The translations under genes were made by a program, and so were the position numbers. The notes under the pieces were generated by a model. That model was not told where the DNA came from. It saw nothing but the letters and a program-made list of their open reading frames with translations, and made no database searches. 64,000 bases of DNA from Candidatus Woykebacteria bacterium RBG_13_40_15 (GTDB taxonomy: Bacteria > Patescibacteria > Microgenomatia > Woykebacterales > RBG-16-39-9b), in the NCBI GenBank assembly GCA_001816655.1, contig MHCP01000015.1, positions 8,827 through 72,826 of the forward strand, in the 5' to 3' direction. Within the stretch, counting starts at the first letter, position 1. Each line of letters begins with the position of its first letter. Shown piece after piece: positions 1 to 6,920 of the stretch.

Positions 1-252
1 ATTTCCAACCCAAAAAGCTTTTACTACTTTCTCATCAAGGGGGTCGGTAATATTATTTTTCTTGGCAATTAATTGGTAATATTTGTAGGCCGCCTCAAAT
101 TTCTCGAAAATACCTCTCACGGCTTTTTCTGAAACATTTTTTCCAGTAGTGTAGTCAATCAAAGCTTTCCGGCTTTTTGCGTCCTGCGGACCACAATATC
201 CAAGTGAGTAGGATGGTAAGGAGTAAACCGCGGCTGTTTTAAGACCTGACAA
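1..252 (-). CDS. DUF6390-like protein, N-terminal part (runs off the window)
   Basis: The reverse strand is open from about position 252 to the window edge. It reads as a soluble protein with a GYCGPQDAKSRKAL motif near the N-terminus, followed by a helical stretch containing FEAAYKYYQLIAKKNNI and FWVGN. From memory this resembles the DUF6390 family, whose function is unknown. The proposed start is a TTG at 252 with an AGGGGG ribosome-binding site just upstream, inside the end of the transporter gene. It follows EamA and hypC on the same strand, so it is probably the last gene of that run. The C-terminus is outside the window, and the family name needs a profile search. Confidence 0.5.
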   Translation of the reverse strand, partial: MSGLKTAAVYSLPSYSLGYCGPQDAKSRKALIDYTTGKNVSEKAVRGIFEKFEAAYKYYQLIAKKNNITDPLDEKVVKAFWVGN

Positions 253-1144
253 CTGTCCCCCTTTGGGCAGAAATAAATTTACCCGACCAAAAGGCAAATA
301 TTAAACCAAATGCGACAACTGCCAGCCCCGCAAATTGATTTGCAGTTAAACTTCTGCCACTAAGCAATGTTAGCGCGGTTGTAATTGGAGAGCCTAAAAG
401 TAAAATAACCGTTGCTGTTGTAACCTTGACGCTTTTTAATCCTGTGTACCAAGTTAAAACGTAGCTGGCTAGCAGGCTTGATGCAATTAAAATCCAAGGA
501 ATTTGTGCCATTGAAAGTTTCGCAACGGAATTAATATTACCTGTAAAAACAAGGAAAATTAGAATAAACAGCGAACCTATTCCCATTCTGCCAAGTGCAA
601 CAAGCCGTGGAGATATTGTTTTTAGGGCGGCCTTTGAAATCGTATATTCAAACGCCCAGAAGAGAGTTGCGGCTAAGATTAAATAATCGCCGGCATTCAA
701 ACTAGCGGGTAGCGATTTCAAAAGCAATAAATTACCGAGCAATAAAACTGCACCTAATAAATAGAGCTTGAGACTAATTTTTTCACGCAGAATTGTTGCT
801 GCAAAGAAAGCGACGTAAACAAACATTGTCTTCTGAACGAACGAGCCGTTCGCAGCAGTAGTAAGTGAGAGTCCTTTGAAAAAAAGCAGGAAGGGGATCG
901 CCCCACCGAAAAGCCCAATTGCTAAAAGCCATAACCAGTCTTTCTTTTTTAATTTTTTAACCTGATTAATTTCTCTAAATCCTAAAACCAGCGCCAAAAG
1001 GAAGACGGCGACAAGTGTATTTTTCAGAAAAGTGAACAAATATGGATTAAATTCAGCTACACCGAACTGATTTATAAAAACGGAAAAGCCACTGATTACG
1101 GCTGTTGAAAAGACTAAAATTAATCCCGTTCTTTGATTAACCAT
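239..1144 (-). CDS. EamA/DMT-family membrane transporter
   Basis: About 301 residues made almost entirely of hydrophobic helices, roughly ten membrane segments in two homologous halves, as in EamA (drug/metabolite transporter) proteins. Such proteins usually export small metabolites, but the substrate cannot be predicted. I chose the ATG at 1144 because the protein then begins directly before membrane segment 1 (MVNQRTGLILVF). The longer frame to 1159 needs a TTG inside hypC. The start overlaps the end of hypC by 8 bases and the stop lies inside the next gene, so the three genes are probably cotranscribed and translationally coupled. Confidence 0.85.
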   Translation of the reverse strand: MVNQRTGLILVFSTAVISGFSVFINQFGVAEFNPYLFTFLKNTLVAVFLLALVLGFREINQVKKLKKKDWLWLLAIGLFGGAIPFLLFFKGLSLTTAANGSFVQKTMFVYVAFFAATILREKISLKLYLLGAVLLLGNLLLLKSLPASLNAGDYLILAATLFWAFEYTISKAALKTISPRLVALGRMGIGSLFILIFLVFTGNINSVAKLSMAQIPWILIASSLLASYVLTWYTGLKSVKVTTATVILLLGSPITTALTLLSGRSLTANQFAGLAVVAFGLIFAFWSGKFISAQRGTVVRS

Positions 1145-1349
1145 TCCAGGCCTTGACAATTTTCAAAACCTTCTCGGCATCTGCCTTTCCTACCTTTTTT
1201 ATCGCCATTCCGTGACTAAAATATAAATAATCGCCAACTTTTATATTTGGTAGCAAGCTAGTATCTATATCCTTTTCTTCGCCAAGCGCATCAACGGTAG
1301 CAGTAGTTTTATTTAATTTTAGAACCCTAACTGGAGTAGCGAGGCACAT
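1137..1349 (-). CDS. hypC: HypC/HybG/HupF-family small chaperone
   Basis: Seventy residues beginning MCLATPVRV, the family signature in which Cys2, exposed after removal of Met1, binds the iron-cyanide precursor in [NiFe]-hydrogenase maturation. The rest fits the small OB-fold: a GDYLYFSHGMAIKKV segment and a helical tail. Length is typical of the family. No hydrogenase or other hyp gene is visible in the window. The partner here is a DUF6390-like gene and a transporter, so a role other than hydrogenase maturation is possible. Confidence 0.85.
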   Translation of the reverse strand: MCLATPVRVLKLNKTTATVDALGEEKDIDTSLLPNIKVGDYLYFSHGMAIKKVGKADAEKVLKIVKAWNG

Positions 1350-1351
1350 TT

Positions 1352-1942
1352 TTAACTAGTAAGTTTATGCAATCCGTTTAACAAGACTTCGCCAAAAGTA
1401 TCAATCCAGGTAGTTTTGGGTATTTCGCGATACGGAATATAGCGGGCCAGCATTTGTTGGATTTTTTCCTTATCGTCCTTATTAACTAAAATGAAAAGGC
1501 GACGAGGCCAATTTAGAAAGGTATCGATATGTAGGATAGTGAAACCATTTTTTTCCGTAAACCAAAAATCATCAAGTTCCTGCCAAATATAGCTATAATT
1601 ACCGTTATTTATACCTTGACTAGTAATTGAATTGTTGACTATTTCTGGTGGAACGGTAGCTAGACTGTAGGCGACGAAAACCAAAGCTAATACAGGAATA
1701 ATAATAAAAAACTCTCTTACGAAAAGGAGAATCAGTATTATTGTCGCGAGCAACAAAAAGGTGTAGATGTACCACTTCGCACTACGCCTAGTATAGGTTC
1801 GGGAAAAAGATTGCCATCGGAACAGGGTTTTGACTGTCTTCCTTTTATCGGATTGTGAGCCATTCTCAAGTTCAGAAATCTTTCCTTGTAAGGAAGCTAA
1901 CTCTGATTTTAATTTTCCTAATGTTTTCTCTCTATCCGGCAT
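1352..1942 (-). CDS. Membrane protein with N-terminal coiled coil and C-terminal PH-like domain
   Basis: About 196 residues. The first 35 form a charged coiled coil (KTLGKLKSELASLQGKISELE). Two closely spaced membrane helices follow at about residues 60-98. The C-terminal 90 residues are a compact globular part (DDFWFTEKNGFTILHIDTF, then WPRRLFILVNKDDKEKIQQML) that resembles bacterial PH-like domains. The ATG at 1942 has GAGGGA five bases upstream; the longer frame uses a TTG with none. It starts just upstream of hypC and may lead that operon. Function unknown; the PH-like assignment is by eye. Confidence 0.65.
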   Translation of the reverse strand: MPDREKTLGKLKSELASLQGKISELENGSQSDKRKTVKTLFRWQSFSRTYTRRSAKWYIYTFLLLATIILILLFVREFFIIIPVLALVFVAYSLATVPPEIVNNSITSQGINNGNYSYIWQELDDFWFTEKNGFTILHIDTFLNWPRRLFILVNKDDKEKIQQMLARYIPYREIPKTTWIDTFGEVLLNGLHKLTS

Positions 1943-1974
1943 TTTTTCCCTCAAACTGTGGCGAGACGTACATT

Positions 1975-2259
1975 TTTCTTTGAAATTATTACGTCTCTAG
2001 CCACGTAGAAATCTTTGATTTCGTACGTGGCGGAGAGGGTGGGATTCGAACCCACGATAACATTGCTGCTATACCGGTTTTCAAGACCAGCGCCTTAAAC
2101 CGCTCGGCCACCTCTCCAGTAGGAGAGATACCCTAAAACCTCTCCACTTCTATTTTAAACTATTTCCAATCAAATTACCTAGACTTCTTCTACCCCAACC
2201 GCTTTTTAAAACGTATACGTAGTAGATCATATTGGCGAGACGTAATAATTTCAAAGAAA
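1975..2259. repeat. Inverted repeat framing tRNA-Ser(UGA), with extra hairpins to 2350
   Basis: A 23-base sequence at 1975-1997 is repeated in exact inverse at 2237-2259. Each arm also sits in its own small GAGACGT...ACGTCTC hairpin. A direct repeat TCGTACGTGGC occurs at 2021-2031 and 2275-2285. From 2285 to 2350 two more hairpins follow (CACGTAAAATC and AGGACGT types). The whole set surrounds tRNA-Ser(UGA) and stops at tRNA-Ser(GCU). It could be a REP-like element or processing/terminator stems of the tRNA transcripts. Confidence 0.7.
2028..2117 (-). tRNA. tRNA-Ser(UGA), CCA encoded
   Basis: A full cloverleaf is readable on the reverse strand: acceptor GGAGAGG pairs with CCTCTCC, the T arm is GTGGGTTCGAATCCCAC, and the anticodon loop CUUGAAA gives anticodon UGA. 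There is a long variable arm typical of tRNA-Ser. The discriminator G is followed by an encoded CCA. It serves UCA and other UCN codons. It lies in the same direction as tRNA-Ser(GCU) 230 bases away. Confidence 0.95.
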
Positions 2260-2350
2260 TTAAACGTCTCTAGCTCGTACGTGGCACGTAAAATCGCTTC
2301 GCGATTAACGTGCCTAGGACGTTAATTTTGCAACGCAAGATTTTACGTCC

Positions 2351-2440
2351 TGGCGGAGGAGGTGGGATTCGAACCCACGTGAGCCTCTCGGCTCGCAGGT
2401 TTAGCAAACCTGTGCACTGGACCAACTATGCGACTCCTCC
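2351..2440 (-). tRNA. tRNA-Ser(GCU), CCA encoded
   Basis: Reverse-strand cloverleaf with acceptor GGAGGAG/CTCCTCC, T arm GTGGGTTCGAATCCCAC and anticodon GCU in the loop UUGCUAA. A long variable stem (GCGAGCCGAGAGGCTCACG) marks a type II serine tRNA. CCA is encoded. It reads AGC and AGU codons. Confidence 0.95.
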
Positions 2441-2492
2441 AAGCCCGAGAACTAATGGAGCAGGCAAATTTTAACAAAAAAACACTACTCTT

Positions 2493-3185
2493 TCAACGCG
2501 ACAGGTAATTTTTATGGGAGCTTGCTAGTATCAAAGCCCAGATATTACCAGCACCTTTTCTCTTTAGTACTTTTGTAACTTCTCTAACGGTCGCTCCTGT
2601 CGTCCAGACATCATCAAAAACCAAATAGTTTTTGCTGCGAACTTCGGCTTCTTTTGTAATATCAAAAGAATTAGTAACCTCGATTAGTCTCTCCTTCTTG
2701 GGAAGTGTTGCCTGAGGTTTTGTTTGTTTTGTCTTAATTAAGATGTTGGGATCAAAATCTATTCCTAGTAGGGAGGCGATTTTACGACCCAAAATTTCAG
2801 TTTGATTAAATCCCCTCCACCTTTTTTTATTTGAGGAAACTGGAATGGGAACTAGAAAATACTGTTTAAAATTGTGGTTTGCTAGGTTTTTAGATTTTTT
2901 AGTTTCCTCAATGATTGTTGTTTCTAAATCAGTGGTAAATCTGTATTTCAATTGTCCAATCAAATCTTTAATTGGGCTTGAGTATTGAAATAGACAAACT
3001 AAACCATCTAGACTATATCTTGTTTTGCATTTTGGGTGTGTTGTTCCTCCAATGGCAGCCTTTAGGCAGACGGGACAAAATTGCTCTGTTGGCTTTATTT
3101 TCAATCTATCGTTTTCACAAAGATATGTGCCGAGGCTGCTGCAAACGACACATCTTTTGGGAAAGATAAGGTCAAGTAAGCCCAT
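2493..3185 (-). CDS. comF: ComF-family phosphoribosyltransferase-like protein
   Basis: 230 residues. The N-terminal 60 residues hold zinc-ribbon cysteines (CVVC near residue 12, CPVCLKA near 37). The C-terminal half is a type I phosphoribosyltransferase fold whose PRPP-binding loop is YLVFDDVWTTGAT near residue 190. ComF is needed for DNA uptake in naturally competent bacteria, probably on the cytoplasmic side. It lies directly downstream of ssrA on the same strand but behind a terminator hairpin, so it is probably transcribed separately. It is consistent with DNA scavenging by a reduced genome. Confidence 0.88.
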   Translation of the reverse strand: MGLLDLIFPKRCVVCSSLGTYLCENDRLKIKPTEQFCPVCLKAAIGGTTHPKCKTRYSLDGLVCLFQYSSPIKDLIGQLKYRFTTDLETTIIEETKKSKNLANHNFKQYFLVPIPVSSNKKRWRGFNQTEILGRKIASLLGIDFDPNILIKTKQTKPQATLPKKERLIEVTNSFDITKEAEVRSKNYLVFDDVWTTGATVREVTKVLKRKGAGNIWALILASSHKNYLSR

Positions 3186-3214
3186 TTATTTATAATTTTA
3201 ACCGCTAAAACACA

Positions 3215-3239
3215 ACCCCGCACCTTTTAGGTGCGGGGT
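3215..3239 (-). terminator. Hairpin between tmRNA and comF
   Basis: A perfect 10-bp stem, ACCCCGCACC/GGTGCGGGGT with a 5-base loop, lies 58 bases past the 3' end of the tmRNA. On the reverse strand it is followed by TGTGTTTTAG, a weak U-run. A second hairpin (CACCACC/GGTGGTG type) is at 3270-3288. Together they probably end ssrA transcription before comF. Confidence 0.7.
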
Positions 3240-3296
3240 GTCATCTTTCGATAAACTCAAGATCCTGAGCACCACCTTTAGGGTGGTACCGAAGGA

Positions 3297-3654
3297 TGGT
3301 GGAGATGCCCGGCTCTTCCCCGGGGTCCGAAAAGATAACTTACTAGAGAAACTACAAGCTTAGTCAACATTTAATTTCAGTTTAGGCCTACTAGTTGACG
3401 AGCCAGCCTAAACCTAGGTCGCAAGTCTAACTTTCCATAGAAGAACCGGTTCTACAAAAAGCCTCTTAGCAAGGGTTGCGCCTTGCCATCTCCGCTAAGA
3501 TAGAGAAACGACAAGACGGCTCATTACGCTACTGCGTATTGAGCGGAAAATGCTTTGTTGGCATTTATTAGGTTGATCGGAATTTTAACGGTGGTCCCGA
3601 TCGACACCGGCTTGCTCTTTAGCTAGAGTCTTCCCGTCGAATATATACATCCCC
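3297..3654 (-). ncRNA. ssrA: Transfer-messenger RNA (tmRNA)
   Basis: Reads on the reverse strand from GGGGATG, which pairs with CATCTCC before an encoded ACCA end, giving the tRNA-like acceptor. The conserved TTCGACGGGA follows the 5' end. The tag reading frame is at 3524-3562: GCC AAC AAA ... GTA GCG TAA, encoding ANKAFSAQYAVA. Pseudoknot-like stems follow. Length is about 358 nt, normal for a one-piece tmRNA. It rescues stalled ribosomes together with SmpB, whose gene is immediately upstream on the same strand. Confidence 0.93.
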
Positions 3655-3701
3655 ATGATAAGTCAAAACTCAAAATTCAAAAGTCAAATTAAAACTGGTT
3701 G

Positions 3702-4166
3702 TTAAAGTGCTTCTTTCTGATGCTTCAGTTTTTCTTCCCGCAAAGTGCTTTCAGCTTCCCTTTGGAGGGCTTTTCTCTTTAAAGCCTCACGTTTATCGTA
3801 CTTTTTCTTTGGAGAGGCCAGAGCGATCTCAATTTTAGCATAATTACGTTTAAAATACAAGCGCGTAGGGACCACTACCAAATTTGCTCCAGCAAGTTTT
3901 CCGGCCAAGTAGTTTATTTCTTTTTTATGCAGAAGGAGTTTTCTGTCCTTACGGCCACTACTAGTAGTGGCTCCCTTTTCATATGGACCAATGTAGGCAT
4001 TAACGAGTACGGCTTCTCTGCTACGGATTAAAGCATAAGAGTCGGTTAAATCCACCTTGTTTTCTCTAACTGCCTTTATCTCCTCTCCAGTTAAACTAAT
4101 GCCGGCCTCTAATTTTTCGTTCAGGGTGTAGTTGAAGGTTGCTTTCTTATTGAAGATTGGTTTCAT
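3702..4166 (-). CDS. smpB: SsrA-binding protein SmpB
   Basis: 154 residues with the SmpB signatures: LEAGISLTGEEIKAVRENKVDLTDSY near the start, the ARTRKYFKRNYAKIE-type core, and a long basic C-terminal tail (KKKYDKREALKRKALQRE) that enters the mRNA channel. It binds tmRNA and delivers it to stalled ribosomes. Its ATG overlaps the TGA of the upstream gene (ATGA), so the two are translationally coupled. The ssrA gene starts 47 bases downstream, so the trans-translation pair may be cotranscribed. Confidence 0.95.
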   Translation of the reverse strand: MKPIFNKKATFNYTLNEKLEAGISLTGEEIKAVRENKVDLTDSYALIRSREAVLVNAYIGPYEKGATTSSGRKDRKLLLHKKEINYLAGKLAGANLVVVPTRLYFKRNYAKIEIALASPKKKYDKREALKRKALQREAESTLREEKLKHQKEAL

Positions 4167-6112
4167 TGGAGTTTGAACGAGTAAACTGTATTTTGGGCGA
4201 GAAAATAAACTACTTTTTTAGATTCGTCAACAATGATAGCCTTCGCTCCTCTCAAGTTATCGGATTGGTATAGGGCGACGTAATTCCCGCTTTGTTTTTC
4301 AATCACAAATACGCCGCCTGCTCCCTTATCTAAAATATAAAGGTTTACGAAACCTTCCTTCGTATAAATATCTGCGATTTCAGAAATCTCCCGCGGTTGA
4401 TTCTTTATGGAAAAGTCTTGCCTCTTACCATCAAAAAATTTGCTGACGGAGTCCCCCGTAGCTATCCAAACTGCCCCGTCTATTGCAAAGGAGGTAGCTT
4501 CCCCATTAAAATTTTCGGTTAAATATTTCTGTGGTCCTGAAAGTGAGGATCCAGCAGAAAAATAACGCCAAACCTGTTTTGCCCCAGAATCTAGAAGATA
4601 AAATTTATCCCTAAAGGTTTCGGCCTCAATTGGGTTTTTCCAGGAAGGAGAGCTAAATGCGGCTCTTTTCTCTTGTTCATTTTGATCTACTTTTAATATC
4701 TCGTCTTTGGTTTGGAGATAGAGATAATTTTCGTCAGCGGCTATATTTTTTGATCCCTCTTTCTCGGAAACAAAAATCTTAGGTTCGGCTCCCTCAAGTG
4801 GGATTTTGTACACAGAACCAGAATTTACATCAAATGCATAGAGGTCTGATGCTCCCATCTTAATTTCCTTAACATCAATTTTTCCTTTGAGTAGGCTAAG
4901 ATCGCTAAAAAGCTTCGTTTCCACATTGTAAATTCGGTTGATTTTTGTAAGCAGCCCTGCCAACTTCTCTTTCAAATTCTTTACCTTGGGGTTTTTTGAT
5001 GAGGAAATTTTAGATAACTCGCTTTCTGCTTCAGTAACAAGGCTAGCTGCTTTTGCTGGATTTATTTTTTCCAAATTTTCCGCTTCTGATAGCTTACTTT
5101 CCACACTTGCCACAGTAGCATCAAACCTCTCTTTTGATTCTTTTCTTGAGTGATTAAAAAACCCAACCGAGATACTTATCAGGAAAATGGCAGCTAAAAC
5201 AAGGGCTATTTCGGCAATGCGTTTCTTTTTCCGACTCGCTTCATCCTCCAATGCTCCCGGGAGGCGGGGGAGCCAGGGAGATAAAATAATAAAGAGGGCC
5301 TTTCTGACATACGGTTTGGAGAAAGAAAGGGCACGCCTTGCCTCAAGCTTTACCCGAAACAAAAAATTATTAAAAAATTCAACTTTTAATTTTGGTTTTG
5401 GTATTTTATCTATCGAGTTTTTGAATGCTTCTTGAAACTTTTGCCCCCTCTCTTCTTCTCCTATTTCTTTTTTATCTAAATCGGCAATCAAAACCGGATA
5501 CGGTTTTTCTACAGGCTCTTGCACTGAAAGTCGCACATATAAAGCCTCCCCTACCTCTTTTATTTCGGTTTGAATTGCCTCCAGGCTTTCTTTGAAATCG
5601 TCTTTCTGACAAAATTTGCCTAGGGCTTCTTTATTTACATTTTTTGAGAAGGTAGAGTCTGCTAGAAAAATTCCATCTTTATCAAAAAGTGAGCCGGAAG
5701 CTACTTTAGAAAAATTAATTTTCTTTGTATTCCCACCCCTTGCAAGAAAGAGGCCACAATCGCCGCTTTTACCGACATAAAGTACTGACCCCCAAAGGCA
5801 AGCAACAACCATTTGAGCTGGCATTTGTTCTTTCGCAATAGAGGCTTTTACAGTTTCTATTGCTTCTTCCATTGCTTTTAAATTACTTCCGCTAGCTTTG
5901 TAAAAGGTATTTTTAAATAAATCGAGGATCCCTCGGCCAGCTACCAGTCCTTTATCTTCCGATTCACTTTTTACTTCGACCAAAGCAAGGGTCATTCCTC
6001 GTAGTTGCTTTAAATGTTCATCTGTCGGGGTGTATTGAAAAGTCGAAGAAAAAACTCCTTCTTGGTTTTTTCCGTGGATTTCGCCTACTTGGGCAAACAA
6101 GGTTTTTTCCAT
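4163..6112 (-). CDS. Membrane protein with PP2C-like N-terminus and propeller-like C-terminus
   Basis: 649 residues. Residues 1-200 resemble a PP2C-type phosphatase fold (LWGSVLYVGKSGDCGLFLARGG, then LADSTFSKNV), but the usual metal-binding aspartate pairs are not obvious, so it may be inactive. A single membrane helix is at about 300-319. A coiled coil follows (330-390), then repeated beta segments (DLYAFDVNSGSVYKIPL, NYLYLQTKDEILKVD, FYLLDSGAKQVWRY) suggesting a beta-propeller outside the cell. It sits upstream of smpB with ATGA coupling. Possibly a signalling or cell-envelope sensor. Domain calls are by eye. Confidence 0.65.
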   Translation of the reverse strand: MEKTLFAQVGEIHGKNQEGVFSSTFQYTPTDEHLKQLRGMTLALVEVKSESEDKGLVAGRGILDLFKNTFYKASGSNLKAMEEAIETVKASIAKEQMPAQMVVACLWGSVLYVGKSGDCGLFLARGGNTKKINFSKVASGSLFDKDGIFLADSTFSKNVNKEALGKFCQKDDFKESLEAIQTEIKEVGEALYVRLSVQEPVEKPYPVLIADLDKKEIGEEERGQKFQEAFKNSIDKIPKPKLKVEFFNNFLFRVKLEARRALSFSKPYVRKALFIILSPWLPRLPGALEDEASRKKKRIAEIALVLAAIFLISISVGFFNHSRKESKERFDATVASVESKLSEAENLEKINPAKAASLVTEAESELSKISSSKNPKVKNLKEKLAGLLTKINRIYNVETKLFSDLSLLKGKIDVKEIKMGASDLYAFDVNSGSVYKIPLEGAEPKIFVSEKEGSKNIAADENYLYLQTKDEILKVDQNEQEKRAAFSSPSWKNPIEAETFRDKFYLLDSGAKQVWRYFSAGSSLSGPQKYLTENFNGEATSFAIDGAVWIATGDSVSKFFDGKRQDFSIKNQPREISEIADIYTKEGFVNLYILDKGAGGVFVIEKQSGNYVALYQSDNLRGAKAIIVDESKKVVYFLAQNTVYSFKLQ

Positions 6113-6115
6113 AAA

Positions 6116-6367
6116 TTACCTAATTAACAATGAGACGGCAAAAATAAAAATTACTACTGCTCCCAATAAGTTGGCCAGGCTTAGGGCGTCCAATACTATT
6201 CCCGTGTTAGTCTGTATATTTTTATTTAACACTCTTACCTGCTTATAGACCAGAAATGAAAATATTAAATACATTCCTAGTACAAAGGATAAAAATAGCA
6301 CAGTCAAAAAATCGAAGTTTAAGTTCTCCAAATTAATTTTAGTTAGGTTGAATAGTTCTATTTTCAT
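6116..6367 (-). CDS. Small membrane protein, two helices
   Basis: 83 residues with membrane helices at roughly 18-40 (LTVLFLSFVLGMYLIFSFLVY) and 62-82 (LLGAVVIFIFAVSLLI). The ATG at 6367 is preceded by AAGGGAG and lies inside the end of the PH-domain gene, giving a 29-base overlap; the longer frame lacks a ribosome-binding site. It is found between a PH-domain membrane protein and the PP2C-like protein, so a role at the same membrane site is plausible. Function unknown. Confidence 0.6.
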   Translation of the reverse strand: MKIELFNLTKINLENLNFDFLTVLFLSFVLGMYLIFSFLVYKQVRVLNKNIQTNTGIVLDALSLANLLGAVVIFIFAVSLLIR

Positions 6368-6908
6368 ATCTCCCTTCCGCTTTTTTATTATCGGAAACAA
6401 GATCCAAAATCTTTTTTACATTGCCTTCCGGATCTGGAATTCCTAAAAAATCGAAGTTTAACAAAGTTCCTGCTGTCTGAATGTGAACATCCCCATAATC
6501 AAAAAAATTCTGGGCTATGCCTCCCTTTGAGTATGTAACATCTTGAACATTTTGCAAGGCCATTTGGGAAACTTTATGATAAAAGATGCTGTAAAAATTT
6601 ATATCCACGATCCTCTTGTTGGTTAAAATGTAGATATTAAAATACCAAAACAAAAAATACTGAAAAGACGCCCCAAGCACAATTAGCTCCCAGGTAAGAA
6701 ATGCTAGCAGGGAAGTGCTCGCTGAAATCTGTAAGTTGAAACCCAAAATATTTGGCAAAAATGGGATAATAATCGGCAGAGCAGCTAAAAAGGCAGCAAT
6801 TAAAACCCACTTCAAATTTGTAATTATATGTGGTCTAAGTAAAAAAAGAACTTTTTCTTCTTTTAGCTCACCTTCGAATCGAGCGGGTTCTTGCAAGCTT
6901 CCTGCCAT
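6339..6908 (-). CDS. Bacterial PH (bPH2/DUF304)-type membrane protein
   Basis: 189 residues. After a soluble start (EEKVLFLLRPHII) come two membrane helices at about 33-50 and 63-90. The typical bPH2 strand pattern follows: YILTNKRIVDINFYSIFYHKVSQMALQNVQDVTY, then GDVHIQTAGT and a C-terminal helix (NVKKILDLVS). Such proteins are common in CPR genomes and have no established role. It is part of the minus-strand run between the SpoIID protein and smpB. Confidence 0.75.
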   Translation of the reverse strand: MAGSLQEPARFEGELKEEKVLFLLRPHIITNLKWVLIAAFLAALPIIIPFLPNILGFNLQISASTSLLAFLTWELIVLGASFQYFLFWYFNIYILTNKRIVDINFYSIFYHKVSQMALQNVQDVTYSKGGIAQNFFDYGDVHIQTAGTLLNFDFLGIPDPEGNVKKILDLVSDNKKAEGRYENRTIQPN

Positions 6909-6920
6909 ACCAACATTGTA

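Noticed and set aside
3660..3700. AAGTCAAAACTCAAAATTCAAAAG-like repeats next to smpB as a CRISPR or attachment site
   Set aside because: Irregular, AT-rich and only about 40 bases long; simple-sequence drift is sufficient explanation.
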